NCBI GenBank assembly: GCA_022650485.1
Contig: JALCPP010000001.1
Location: forward strand, 186,001 to 250,000
Reading direction: 5' to 3'
Source of the DNA: Oscillospiraceae bacterium
GTDB lineage: Bacteria; Bacillota; Clostridia; Oscillospirales; Acutalibacteraceae
Length of the DNA: 64,000 nucleotides
The notes beneath the pieces were generated by a model, which searched no databases, had not been told where the DNA came from, and was given only the letters and a program-made list of their open reading frames with translations. Shown here one piece after another: positions 52,072 through 61,101 of this stretch (position 1 is the first letter of the stretch; each line of letters opens with the position of its first letter). The position numbers were made by a program, and so were the translations under genes.

Positions 52072-52905
52072 TCAGATTTTCACTGTGCCGTCAAAGACAA
52101 ATTCAGCCGGGCCTTTCATGAAAATTTCGTTGCTTTTTTCATCCCAGCGGATGGAAAGATCCCCACCCTTCAGGTGCATCTTCACCGTTCTTGCGGCAAC
52201 CTGATTCCAGGCTGCCGCACAAGCCGCTGCACAGGCACCGGTTCCGCATGCAAGCGTTTCGCCGGACCCGCGTTCCCAGACGCGCATCTTTAATTCGTCT
52301 TTTTTCATAACCTGAATAAATTCCGTGTTCACACGGTCTGGAAACATGGGGTGATGTTCGAAAAGAGGGCCGATTTCTTCCAATTTAATGGAATCGACAT
52401 CATCAACAAACACAATGCAATGTGGATTTCCCATGGATACACATGTAATTTTATACACTCGATTTTCAATTGTAAGCGGTTCGTTTAACACATACTCCTT
52501 AGAAAACAGTGCAGGAATTTCTTCGGCTTTCCGAATCGGTTGGCCCATATTCACTTCCACTGCTGCAACCTGCCCGTGATGGATGTCTAATTGCAGCTTT
52601 TTGATTCCGCTTAACGTTTCCACCGTCAGGGCTTCCTTTTGAACAATGCCGCGCTCGTAGACATATTTTCCTACGCATCGAATTCCGTTCCCGCACATTT
52701 TTCCCCTGGAACCGTCCGCATTATACATATCCATTTGACAGTCGGCTGCCTCTGAAGGCTTGATTAAAATAATGCCGTCCCCGCCAATACCAAAGTGGCG
52801 GTCGCTCAATTTTACAGCTAACTCGGAAGGATTCTGAACCGTTTCATGAAAACAGTCTATATAAATATAATCGTTACCGATTCCATGCATTTTTGTAAAT
52901 TTCAT
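52072..52905 (-). CDS. dapF: Diaminopimelate epimerase
   Basis: The 277-residue enzyme has both catalytic Cys motifs: KMCGNGIRCVGKYV and ETLACGTGACA, plus the start TKMHGIGNDYIYID. It makes meso-diaminopimelate for peptidoglycan and lysine. AAGGAG precedes ATG 52905, 12 bases after the ANTAR gene. Confidence 0.97.
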   Translation of the reverse strand: MKFTKMHGIGNDYIYIDCFHETVQNPSELAVKLSDRHFGIGGDGIILIKPSEAADCQMDMYNADGSRGKMCGNGIRCVGKYVYERGIVQKEALTVETLSGIKKLQLDIHHGQVAAVEVNMGQPIRKAEEIPALFSKEYVLNEPLTIENRVYKITCVSMGNPHCIVFVDDVDSIKLEEIGPLFEHHPMFPDRVNTEFIQVMKKDELKMRVWERGSGETLACGTGACAAACAAAWNQVAARTVKMHLKGGDLSIRWDEKSNEIFMKGPAEFVFDGTVKI

Positions 52906-52917
52906 CTTGGTATCTCC

Positions 52918-53460
52918 TTAGTAATCCAGAATGATCATGGCTGATTCCACCATTTTTTTCCCGGTATCCATACTCTTTTTCTGGATAAATCGATGTGCCT
53001 GCGGTTCTGTAAGGTGATTACGACTCATCAGAAGCGCTTTTGCTTTTTTAATTAATTGCTGTTCATCATAGTTGCTTGCACTCAGTTTCTTTTTAATGGA
53101 AAGTGAAGTGTAGTCTGCCAGGTTTAAAAACATGTTTACGGTAGCAATCAGGTTCATTCGGTTAATGGGAAGCATCAGAGTTGCCTGCTCGAGCGAGTCA
53201 CACATGGAATGGAGCTGCGAACTGACTAAAAACAAAAAGTCATAGGAAGAGCCGATCATCCGAGGAAGATTCACCGCGGCCATATCTCTCAGCTTTACGC
53301 TGCACACCACAACGCCGCCATGATAATGCTTGCTTGTAAAATTCATTACCTGTGCCCCGGTGGTGCAGACGACGCCGACATATAAACCGCTGGACCGAAG
53401 AACAGCTGTTATTCTTTTCGCGTGATCCGGATTCGAATTTGCTACGACAATGCTGCTCAT
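52918..53460 (-). CDS. ANTAR-domain regulator with degenerate receiver
   Basis: The 180-residue protein has an N-terminal receiver-like domain and a C-terminal ANTAR domain (~125-178; QQLIKKAKALLMSRNHLTEPQAHRFI), which binds paired RNA hairpins and acts in antitermination. The receiver lacks the usual acidic pocket (SSIVVANSNPDHAK replaces the Asp pair) and the phospho-acceptor Asp (VVVCSVKLRD), so it is probably not phosphorylated, much like AmiR. ATG 53460 has CGGAG upstream; the longer open frame to 53583 lacks one. It heads the run dapF to guaA. Confidence 0.82.
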   Translation of the reverse strand: MSSIVVANSNPDHAKRITAVLRSSGLYVGVVCTTGAQVMNFTSKHYHGGVVVCSVKLRDMAAVNLPRMIGSSYDFLFLVSSQLHSMCDSLEQATLMLPINRMNLIATVNMFLNLADYTSLSIKKKLSASNYDEQQLIKKAKALLMSRNHLTEPQAHRFIQKKSMDTGKKMVESAMIILDY

Positions 53461-53620
53461 AATTAATAACTCCGTACGAGAAAAAATAAAAGCACCGGTT
53501 CTCTTCACGGGCATTGAAAAGCGCGGTATGTCTCCCAATCGACACAGATACGGGGTATCGCCGCACTCAAAGATACATTGCATTTGTTTTCATAAAGCAG
53601 TTTACCATAATATATCTATA

Positions 53621-53649
53621 ATATTATGCCTTTTAAAAAGCAGTGTCAA
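53621..53649 (-). promoter_or_regulatory. Promoter of the ANTAR-dapF-dapL-car-pur run
   Basis: Minus strand: perfect TTGACA (53649-53644), 17-base spacer, TAATAT (53626-53621). RNA would start near 53614, giving a leader of about 155 bases before the ANTAR gene start. The leader could hold regulatory hairpins, but I see no clear dual hexaloop. Confidence 0.65.
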
Positions 53650-53825
53650 TCTTTTTCCAGTTGAAAGAATGATTTCATTTTAATGCACAAAGTTTGTCTA
53701 AATCCTGCTTGCGTTTCTGATTTTGCATTTTTAAAATAATGCGGATGCAAAATTATGAATATCTTGGATCTTAAAAGAATTCGTCTGTCACAAAAAGGTA
53801 ACCTTTTTTTAATAAGAACGGTAAG

Positions 53826-53868
53826 AAAAAAGACCCTGTTGAGGAATCTTCCCAACAGGATCTTTTTT
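53826..53868 (-). terminator. Terminator of tyrS
   Basis: CCTGTTG/CAACAGG (53835-53841, 53853-53859) with flanking AAAAAAGA/TCTTTTTT pairs and one C-A mismatch. It lies 2 bases after the tyrS stop on the minus strand. Confidence 0.9.
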
Positions 53869-53870
53869 AA

Positions 53871-55109
53871 TCAATGAATCAGTGCAATTTTATGGTAAAC
53901 TTTTTTTCCTTTTTTAATGATAATGCAGGACTTTCCGTCCTTGTGGAAATCTTGTTCGGTCAAAGTGGAAGCGACATTGCACACTTTGTCACCATTGACA
54001 GAAATTCCGCCCTGAACGATTAACCGCCTGGCCTCCCCGCGTGAAGATGTCAGCTTTGATTTTACCAGAAGATCCAGAATACCGATGGTACCATCGGTAA
54101 AGTCCGAAAGTGAAAGTTCTGTCGTCGGCATGTTTTCCGAATCCGCGCTGTGACAAAACAGTGCCCGTGCCGCATCTCTGGCTTTTACTGCCTCTTCTTC
54201 GCCGTGAATCTGCTTGGTTACCTCAAAAGCCAAAAGCTCTTTTGCGGGATTCAACTGCGCACCGCTCAAAGAAGAAAAAGCATTAATTTGATCCATCGGA
54301 ACAAATGTGAGAATCTTCAGACATTTCAGCACATCGGCATCCGCAACATTTCTCCAGTACTGGTAAAACTCAAATGGCGAGGTCTTCTGCGGATCCAGCC
54401 AAACGGCGCCTTTTTCGGTTTTTCCCATTTTTTTGCCTTCGCTGTTTGTCAGCAGGTTCACGGTAATTCCGCAGGCATTTTGGTTCTCCTTTCGGCGAAT
54501 CAGTTCCACACCACCGATAATGTTGCTCCACTGGTCATCCCCGCCAAGCTGAAGCTTACAGCCGTACCTGCGGTACAGTTCCAGAAAATCATAGCTTTGC
54601 ATAATCATATAGTTCATTTCGAAAAAGGAAAGACCGCGTTCCAGTCTTTGCTTATAACACTCAGCGCACAGCATACGGTTCACGGAAAAACATACGCCGA
54701 TGTCACGCAGAAAGCTGATATAATTCAGATTGGACAGCCAGTCTGCGTTATTTGCCATAATGGCTTTACCATCTGAAAAATCGATCAATCGTGACATCTG
54801 CTTTTGAAAGCAGGAAATATTGTGTGCAATTTCCTCTTCCGTCAGCATTTTACGCATATCGGTTTTTCCTGTCGGGTCACCAACCATTCCGGTGCCGCCG
54901 CCAAACAGGGCAATTGGTGTGTGTCCTGCCCGCTGCAGGTGAGCCATCACCATAATCGGAATATAATGTCCTACATGCAGGCTGTCTGCAGTTGGGTCAA
55001 ACCCCACATAAAAAGTTGTTTTTTCCTCGTTGAGCAAATGCCGAACCCGTTCCCTGTCCGTTGTTTGCGCGATTAATCCGCGCTCTTCCAAAGTTTCAAA
55101 AACACCCAT
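53871..55109 (-). CDS. tyrS: Tyrosyl-tRNA synthetase
   Basis: The 412-residue class Ic synthetase has the HIGH-type motif HVGHYIPIM, the KMSKS-type motif [15 protein letters not shown] and GGDDQWSNI, and a C-terminal S4-like RNA-binding domain ([14 protein letters not shown]). ATG 55109 is chosen because GGAGG lies 7 bases upstream; the longer frame runs into the T-box terminator. Regulated by the T-box leader directly upstream. Confidence 0.97.
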   Translation of the reverse strand: MGVFETLEERGLIAQTTDRERVRHLLNEEKTTFYVGFDPTADSLHVGHYIPIMVMAHLQRAGHTPIALFGGGTGMVGDPTGKTDMRKMLTEEEIAHNISCFQKQMSRLIDFSDGKAIMANNADWLSNLNYISFLRDIGVCFSVNRMLCAECYKQRLERGLSFFEMNYMIMQSYDFLELYRRYGCKLQLGGDDQWSNIIGGVELIRRKENQNACGITVNLLTNSEGKKMGKTEKGAVWLDPQKTSPFEFYQYWRNVADADVLKCLKILTFVPMDQINAFSSLSGAQLNPAKELLAFEVTKQIHGEEEAVKARDAARALFCHSADSENMPTTELSLSDFTDGTIGILDLLVKSKLTSSRGEARRLIVQGGISVNGDKVCNVASTLTEQDFHKDGKSCIIIKKGKKVYHKIALIH

Positions 55110-55140
55110 GACGATATCCTCCATTTTTGTCAGGGAACCA

Positions 55141-55404
55141 TAAAAAAGCCCCCTGCAAAGTTTTGCAGAGGGCGGAATATTCCGCGGTACCACCTCAGTT
55201 TACCGATTCCTCACGGAAGCGGCCTTACGGGTACAAAGGATCAATACCCACACGCTGTAACGTGCGTTTTCACGGCCGGACCTACTGCTTGATTTCAACC
55301 CGGCGGCTCAGGGATGTATTTTGCCCGGCAACCGCGCCTGCTCGCACCACCCGCAGGCTCTCTGAGCGTTTGTTTCGGGGTACTTCTTCCCTTCTCAGCT
55401 GTTA
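55141..55404 (-). promoter_or_regulatory. Tyrosine T-box leader of tyrS
   Basis: On the minus strand the leader has the T-box antiterminator sequence GAGGTGGTACCGCGG (near 55196-55182), whose TGGT bulge pairs with the uncharged tRNA end. A terminator follows: CCCTCTGCAAA...TTTGCAGGGGG with a T-run (near 55172-55141). In stem I the specifier-loop candidate is AATACATCCC, with UAC (55318-55316), a Tyr codon, matching the gene. Uncharged tRNA-Tyr should favour read-through. Confidence 0.93.
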
Positions 55405-55409
55405 AAAAC

Positions 55410-55438
55410 ATTATAGACACAATCCACACGATTGTCAA
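55410..55438 (-). promoter_or_regulatory. Perfect-consensus SigA promoter of tyrS
   Basis: Minus strand: TTGACA (55438-55433), 17-base spacer, TATAAT (55415-55410). All 12 bases match consensus. The -35 overlaps the recN stop codon (55437-55435). Confidence 0.93.
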
Positions 55439-57114
55439 GATTGCTGCTGCTCTGCCATTTGAAGCATCTCTTCCGCATTTTGAAGCATCAGCGGCGTTAT
55501 GTTTTCTCCGCCCATAATCCGCGCGAGTTCACGACACCTTGCTTCCCGGTTCAGCCGATTGACCTGTGTGAAAGTACGGTTATCCCGAACTTGTTTGCAA
55601 ATTAAAAAGTGTGTGTCTGCCAATGCGGCAATCTGGGCCAAGTGCGTCACACAGATCACCTGACGATTTTGGGAAACTTCCCGGAGTTTTAATCCCACTT
55701 TCTGCGCTGCACTGCCGCTGACTCCCGTATCGACCTCATCGAAAATCAGGGTGCCAATATCGTCCCGTCCGGCAAGAACCGTTTTAATCGCCAGCATAAT
55801 TCGGGACAGTTCACCGCCGGAGGCTACTTTTGCAATCGGTTTCGCCGGTTCCCCTGCATTGGTCGAGATGTAGAATTCAATTTTATCGCATCCGGTCTCA
55901 TTGACAGGAACCTGATCCTGGTGAATTTCAAACGTGACATTTGGCATATTTAAAAACTGAAGTTCGGATTTAACCTTTTCGGAAAAAGATTTCGCGGTTT
56001 CACACCGCCATGCAGAAATCTTGTTTGCGAGTTCTTCTGCCTGTGCGGCAAGCTTCTTGTATTTGGCCCGAAACTTCGCGGCATTTTCATCCGACAGTTC
56101 AATTGTTTGAAGTTCTGACTTACAGGTTTCAAGATAGGTAAGCATTTTTTTAACTGAATCACCGTATTTCAGCCCCAGACGATAAATTAAGTCGAGTCTT
56201 GCTTCAATTTCGTCCAGCTCAGTCGGATCGTATTCCAGCTGAGAGGTAAAATCGCGCATTTCTTCCCCGCAGTCCTCCAGGTCATAAGAAATGGTTTGCA
56301 AACGTTCTGCAAGGCCGTGCAGGTCCGGAAGAAAGCGTTGAGCATCATCCAGTGCATCGGCAGCCTGAGAAACAGCAGAAACGGCGCCGGGCATCTCTTC
56401 ATCCCCGCTCAGTGCTGCTTTCGCCTGTGCGATAGCCTGTGCTACCCGTTCTGAATTGCGGTACAGGTTCTTTTTGCGGTTAAGATCTTCCTGTTCTCCC
56501 GGCTGAAAATCCGCCGATTCCAATTCTTTAATTTGATAAGTCAAAAGGTCAACCTGACGCGCTTTTTGGGCTTGATCCATCTGGCAGGACTGTAAGCCGG
56601 ACTTTGCTTCCAGCATGGCATGATAAACTTTTTGATATTGCAAAAAGAGGTCATCCGGAAGACCCATACTGTCTAGATAACCAATATGTAATTCCGGAGA
56701 TAAAAGGCCGTAGCTCTCATGCTGACCATGAATATTAATCAGCAGGTTCCCAATTTTTTTTAATGAGGAAACGGTGGCAGGGCGTGTGTTAATCCGGCAG
56801 GACGTTTTACCGTCATGTGAAATTTCACGCTGAAGGATGACCGTTCCGTCATCCTCTACGGAATAGCCAAGCTCGTGTATTTTATCGACGGCACGTCCTC
56901 TTTTTAATTGAAAAACAGCGGACACCAACGCATGCTTTGCCCCTGTGCGGATAAGCTCACGCGACGTTCTTTCCCCTAAAACCGCATTGATGGAATCAAT
57001 AATAATGGATTTGCCCGCACCGGTTTCTCCGGTTAAAACATTAAAACCGGCACTGAAATCAATCTGTGCTTTTTCAATAACAGCGATATTTTCAATATAA
57101 AGCTGTAACAGCAT
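55435..57114 (-). CDS. recN: DNA repair protein RecN
   Basis: The 559-residue SMC-like ATPase has Walker A in TGETGAGKSIIID near the N-terminus, long coiled-coil arms in the middle (~150-370), the ABC signature VASGGELSRIMLAIK and Walker B in LIFDEVDTGVSG. RecN acts early in double-strand-break repair. ATG 57114 has AGGTGA 6 bases upstream and overlaps the argR end. In Bacillus recN is followed by spoIVB and spo0A; here tyrS follows instead. Confidence 0.95.
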   Translation of the reverse strand: MLLQLYIENIAVIEKAQIDFSAGFNVLTGETGAGKSIIIDSINAVLGERTSRELIRTGAKHALVSAVFQLKRGRAVDKIHELGYSVEDDGTVILQREISHDGKTSCRINTRPATVSSLKKIGNLLINIHGQHESYGLLSPELHIGYLDSMGLPDDLFLQYQKVYHAMLEAKSGLQSCQMDQAQKARQVDLLTYQIKELESADFQPGEQEDLNRKKNLYRNSERVAQAIAQAKAALSGDEEMPGAVSAVSQAADALDDAQRFLPDLHGLAERLQTISYDLEDCGEEMRDFTSQLEYDPTELDEIEARLDLIYRLGLKYGDSVKKMLTYLETCKSELQTIELSDENAAKFRAKYKKLAAQAEELANKISAWRCETAKSFSEKVKSELQFLNMPNVTFEIHQDQVPVNETGCDKIEFYISTNAGEPAKPIAKVASGGELSRIMLAIKTVLAGRDDIGTLIFDEVDTGVSGSAAQKVGLKLREVSQNRQVICVTHLAQIAALADTHFLICKQVRDNRTFTQVNRLNREARCRELARIMGGENITPLMLQNAEEMLQMAEQQQS

Positions 57115-57119
57115 GGCAA

Positions 57120-57569
57120 TCACCTGACAAATTTTTTCAATTCAGAAGTTAATTGTTCCGCAGCGCTTTCATCTTTGACTAAAATAAAAATAGTATCATC
57201 ACCCGACAGCGTACCGACGATATTGTCCCACTGAAGAGTATCCATTGCAGCACAGACCGCGTTTGCCATTCCTGACATACATTTAACCGCGATCATATTC
57301 TGCGCATAATCAACGGAAACGGCAGAGTCGGAAAAAAGAGAATAAAATTTCGTAGTATAGTCTTTTGACTCTTCCTGCGAAACGGTATAGCGGTATTTTC
57401 CGCTTGCAGTTAAAGACTTGATTAGGCGAAGTTCCTTAATATCGCGGGAAACGGTTGCCTGAGTGACTTCATATCCTTCTTCACGCAGGCGGCGAAGGAG
57501 TTCCTCCTGTGTATCAATAGAGTATTTTCCAATTAATTCTAATATCTTGGCGTGCCGCCGTTCCTTCAT
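57120..57569 (-). CDS. argR: Arginine repressor ArgR/AhrC
   Basis: The 149-residue protein has a winged-helix N-terminal domain (ILELIGKYSIDTQEELLRRL, YEVTQATVSRDIKEL) and the C-terminal hexamerisation and arginine-binding domain (GTLSGDDTIFILVKDE). It represses arginine synthesis genes. Its place between nadK and recN is the common Firmicute one. Overlaps nadK by 4 bases. Confidence 0.96.
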   Translation of the reverse strand: MKERRHAKILELIGKYSIDTQEELLRRLREEGYEVTQATVSRDIKELRLIKSLTASGKYRYTVSQEESKDYTTKFYSLFSDSAVSVDYAQNMIAVKCMSGMANAVCAAMDTLQWDNIVGTLSGDDTIFILVKDESAAEQLTSELKKFVR

Positions 57570-58429
57570 GGCCCGACTCTCCTCTCTCCGAGTTTATCAG
57601 TTACGATTTCATAAAAATTGTTATTTTTTAGCTTTAATATCTTTACAATACCGCGTGATTTTGAAAATTCAACTTTGGTACCGTCAGGTATTTTTAAAAA
57701 GATCTCCCCGTCAATGGTAAGAATAATTTCACTTTCGTAGTCAGAATGAGGATGAACGCTCAGTTTTGCATCCGGGCCAAACACTACCGGCCGGTTCAGC
57801 AAAGAATGAGGACAAATGGGAGAAAGAAGCAGACAATTCATTTGGGGATCAATAATCGGGCCGCCTGCGGAAAGAGAATAGGCCGTGGAACCGGTTGGCG
57901 TGGATACAATCAGTCCATCTGCACGGTAATCACATACTTTTGCCTCATCCAGCCGAACCTTAAAATCCAGAATTCGGGAGAGTGTGCCGCGGGCCAGAAC
58001 CGCATCATTAAATGCGGTAAACCGTTTCTGCTTTTCCGCTAAATCAACACATACGTCCAACATCATTCGGTTTTCAATGGTATAATCGCCATTCGTCAGT
58101 TTTTCCAGGCAGTTCATTTCATCGGATTCCAATCCGGCAATAAATCCTAATCTTCCAATATTAATGCCGAGAATGGGTTTTTCAGCGGCGGCGGCGTTCC
58201 TGGCGCAGTGGATAATTGTGCCGTCCCCGCCCACGGCAATGATGATATCACAGCTGCGAATCATCTCTGCCGTATTGGAAAACAGCACGATTTTTTGATT
58301 CGGAAAAGTCGATTGAAACTCGGATTTCATGAAGACAATGATTTCAAGTTTCCGCAGTTTCTGAATCAATTTTCGGGTGTAATACACGGCGCGGTTTCGG
58401 CTCAAATTAGGAACGACCGCCACATTCAA
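57566..58429 (-). CDS. nadK: NAD kinase
   Basis: The 287-residue kinase has the GGDG motif in IIAVGGDGTIIHCAR, NIGRLGFIAG, the NE/D-type stretch FNDAVLARG and STPTGSTAYSLSAGGPI. It phosphorylates NAD to NADP. The start is TTG 58429, overlapping the tlyA stop (TTGA); the family N-terminus (VAVVPNLSR) begins right after. Part of the dxs-tlyA-nadK-argR-recN unit. Confidence 0.95.
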   Translation of the reverse strand: MNVAVVPNLSRNRAVYYTRKLIQKLRKLEIIVFMKSEFQSTFPNQKIVLFSNTAEMIRSCDIIIAVGGDGTIIHCARNAAAAEKPILGINIGRLGFIAGLESDEMNCLEKLTNGDYTIENRMMLDVCVDLAEKQKRFTAFNDAVLARGTLSRILDFKVRLDEAKVCDYRADGLIVSTPTGSTAYSLSAGGPIIDPQMNCLLLSPICPHSLLNRPVVFGPDAKLSVHPHSDYESEIILTIDGEIFLKIPDGTKVEFSKSRGIVKILKLKNNNFYEIVTDKLGERRVGP

Positions 58430-59244
58430 TTTGTTTCACCGCCATTCAACTTCCGATGTGATTCTGCGACCAACTCCTCAATCTCACAAGCAATATCGGT
58501 TGGTTGATCGGATTTCTGAAGGAACAGGAGGTATTCTATGTTGCCTTCCGGCCCTTTGACCGGGGAAAAAGTCAGGCCCAAAACAGAAAAGCCGTTTTCC
58601 AAAACAAAATTCACAATTTTTTTGATAACCTGCGCATGAATCTTTTGGTCACGAACAACGCCTTTTTTTCCAACATTTTCGCGGCCTGCTTCGAATTGCG
58701 GCTTAATCAGACAGACGGCCTGACCATTTTCAGATAAGAAGCGACGCGCTACGGGTAAAACCAGACGCAGCGAGATAAAAGAAACATCGACACTGAAAAA
58801 ATCGATCGATTCCGGTACCTGTTCGGTTTTCAAATACCGGACGTTGGTCCGTTCCAAACTGACAACACGCGGGTCCGTGCGCAGTTTCCAGGCAAGCTGC
58901 CCGTATCCGACATCCACAGAATAAACTTTTTTTGCTCCATTTTGCAGCATACAATCGGTAAAGCCTCCGGTGGAAGCACCGATATCCATCGTTACTTTTT
59001 CCTTTAGATGAATGGGAAACAAAGCAAGTGCTTTTTCCAGCTTCAATCCGCCGCGGCTTACATAGGGAAGTCTTGGCCCACGCACTTCAATCTGAACTCC
59101 TACTGGGAAAGAAGTTCCGGCTTTGTCCTGCTTTTGCCCGTCAACATAGACTTTGCCTTCCATAATCACCGCTTTGGCTTTTTCTCTGCTGTCTGTAAGT
59201 CCCCGGTCGAAAACCAGGCAGTCTAATCTCTTTTTCTGTATCAA
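58426..59244 (-). CDS. tlyA: TlyA family rRNA 2'-O-methyltransferase
   Basis: The 272-residue protein has an N-terminal S4 domain (RLDCLVFDRGLTDSREKAKA in part, residues ~4-65) and an FtsJ-like methyltransferase domain with DIGASTGGFTDCML (SAM site) and FSVDVSFISL. Mycobacterial TlyA methylates 16S and 23S rRNA; clostridial homologues are assumed similar. TTG 59244 is preferred over GTG 59253: CGGAG lies 8 bases before it, and it overlaps the dxs stop as TTGA. Confidence 0.93.
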   Translation of the reverse strand: MIQKKRLDCLVFDRGLTDSREKAKAVIMEGKVYVDGQKQDKAGTSFPVGVQIEVRGPRLPYVSRGGLKLEKALALFPIHLKEKVTMDIGASTGGFTDCMLQNGAKKVYSVDVGYGQLAWKLRTDPRVVSLERTNVRYLKTEQVPESIDFFSVDVSFISLRLVLPVARRFLSENGQAVCLIKPQFEAGRENVGKKGVVRDQKIHAQVIKKIVNFVLENGFSVLGLTFSPVKGPEGNIEYLLFLQKSDQPTDIACEIEELVAESHRKLNGGETN

Positions 59245-61097
59245 TTTGAGCACTCCGATGTAATCAATTTGGCCATTTCTCCGGCGCTGAGCCCAAGCTG
59301 TTCCATCGCCTGAACCATTGTTTGATGCATAACAAAACCACGAATCGCACGAAGATGGAACTTGCCGGAATAGGAACTCTGGCTGAGAAGATAGGAAAAA
59401 TATTCCCCGATTCCGCCCTGAGTAATTCCCTCCTCAAAGAAGTAAACAGCCTTTGCATTTAATACATTTTGAATTGCCGCCGGGTCGATCGGGAAAATTT
59501 GATTTAATTTTAAGATTCTGGTCTGCAAGCCCTGCCCTTTCATGAAAGCCATAGCCTGGCAGGCATTGGAAAACAGCCTGCCATAAGTAACAAGGACGAT
59601 ATCGGCAGAGTCATTTCCATAAAGGTCATACGGATTGCGGCTGCTATGAAAATCAAACGGCCTGAAGAGCTGCGTTCCCCGTGGATAACGTACGGCAGCG
59701 ATTCCGTCACAGCCATAAATTGCCTGCTGTAAGCAGCTTTGCAGTTCATCGTAATAAGAAGGGGAATAAATCGTAATCCCTGGAACTGTTCTGAGAAAGG
59801 CAGTGTCAAAAATCCCCTGATGTGTCTCGCCGTCTTCCCCTACGATTCCCGCACGGTCTACCGCAAGTACCACTTTTGTTCTTTGCAGGGCCACATCGTG
59901 AATCAGTTGGTCATATCCGCGTTGTAAAAAGGAAGAATAAACTGCAAATACAGGAAGCATTCCGCCGCAGGCAAGCCCCCCTGCAAAAGTGATGGCATGT
60001 TCTTCCGCAATACCGGTATCGAAAAAGCGTTCCGGATATTGTTTGGAAAAATCTTTTAAGCCGGTTCCTTCCTGCATTGCGGCAGTTATGGCACAAATTC
60101 TGTTGTCCTCCGCCGCAAGGGAACATATTTTTTTGCCAAAAGCGGACGAAAAATTTTCTGGCGATTTTACAGCCTTTCCCGTTTCCACATTAAAAGAAGA
60201 AATCCCGTGAAAGGCTTTAGGGTTTTCCTCCGCAAAGGAATAGCCCTTTCCCTTCCGTGTAAGGACATGGATTAGAACAGGGTGCTGAATGCTTTTAACA
60301 TTGCTGAATACTTCAATCAGCTTTGCCGTGTCATGACCATCAAACGGGCCGTAGTAGTAAAAGCCCATATCCTCAAAAATTGTACTGTTGTACAGCAGCT
60401 GTTTTAGGACGGACTTCGACTTTGTCAGCGCATGCCGGAACGGTCTGCCGAGACCGGGAAGATGGTCAAGAATATTTTCTATATTTCCCTTAATACGAAA
60501 ATAAGAGGGCTTTGTACGGATACGCGCCAGATAACGGGCCATGGAGCCGACATTGCGGGAAATCGACATTTTATTGTCATTTAAAACAACAATAAAATTC
60601 TTATGAAGCCGTCCTGCATTATTCATTCCCTCATAAGCAAGGCCACCGGTCAGGGCACCGTCCCCTATTACAGAAATTACATGCCCCGGTTCGTCCTTTA
60701 ACTGCTTTGCTGTAAAAATTCCAAGCGCTGCCGAAATAGATGTGCTGCTGTGCCCGGAAGTAAGCGGGTCATGTGGGCTTTCTAAGCGGTTCGGAAAACC
60801 CGAGATTCCGCCGCGCATCCGTATGGTTTCAAAGCGGTTCAACCTTCCGGTCAACATTTTATGGGTATAAGACTGATGCCCGACGTCCCATACAATTTGA
60901 TCTTTCGGGGATTCAAATACACAATGAAGAGCAACCGTGAGTTCTACGACCCCAAGATTGGATGCCAGATGCCCACCGTTTGTTGAAATCGTTTGAATAA
61001 TCTGTTCGCGGATTTCCGAACACAGTTGTTTCAACTGGCCGGAATCAAGCCATTGTAAATCTTGCGGTGAGGAAATTGATTGTAACAGGTGGCCCAT
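59241..61097 (-). CDS. dxs: 1-deoxy-D-xylulose-5-phosphate synthase
   Basis: The 618-residue thiamine-diphosphate enzyme has VGHQSYTHKMLTGR, the ThDP motif VIGDGALTGGLAYEGMNNAG and the transketolase stretch DRAGIVGEDGETHQG. It makes DXP from pyruvate and glyceraldehyde-3-phosphate, feeding isoprenoids, thiamine and pyridoxal. ATG 61097 lies 4 bases after folD, without a strong ribosome site. Its usual upstream neighbour ispA is 56 kb away on the + strand. Confidence 0.96.
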   Translation of the reverse strand: MGHLLQSISSPQDLQWLDSGQLKQLCSEIREQIIQTISTNGGHLASNLGVVELTVALHCVFESPKDQIVWDVGHQSYTHKMLTGRLNRFETIRMRGGISGFPNRLESPHDPLTSGHSSTSISAALGIFTAKQLKDEPGHVISVIGDGALTGGLAYEGMNNAGRLHKNFIVVLNDNKMSISRNVGSMARYLARIRTKPSYFRIKGNIENILDHLPGLGRPFRHALTKSKSVLKQLLYNSTIFEDMGFYYYGPFDGHDTAKLIEVFSNVKSIQHPVLIHVLTRKGKGYSFAEENPKAFHGISSFNVETGKAVKSPENFSSAFGKKICSLAAEDNRICAITAAMQEGTGLKDFSKQYPERFFDTGIAEEHAITFAGGLACGGMLPVFAVYSSFLQRGYDQLIHDVALQRTKVVLAVDRAGIVGEDGETHQGIFDTAFLRTVPGITIYSPSYYDELQSCLQQAIYGCDGIAAVRYPRGTQLFRPFDFHSSRNPYDLYGNDSADIVLVTYGRLFSNACQAMAFMKGQGLQTRILKLNQIFPIDPAAIQNVLNAKAVYFFEEGITQGGIGEYFSYLLSQSSYSGKFHLRAIRGFVMHQTMVQAMEQLGLSAGEMAKLITSECSN

Positions 61098-61101
61098 AGA
61101 A

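Noticed and set aside
53646-53855. 69-codon minus-strand open frame after tyrS
   Set aside because: It begins inside the tyrS terminator and ends at the ANTAR promoter; no ribosome site.
55109-55193. Longer N-terminus for tyrS
   Set aside because: The extension would translate the T-box terminator and lacks a ribosome site; GGAGG supports 55109.
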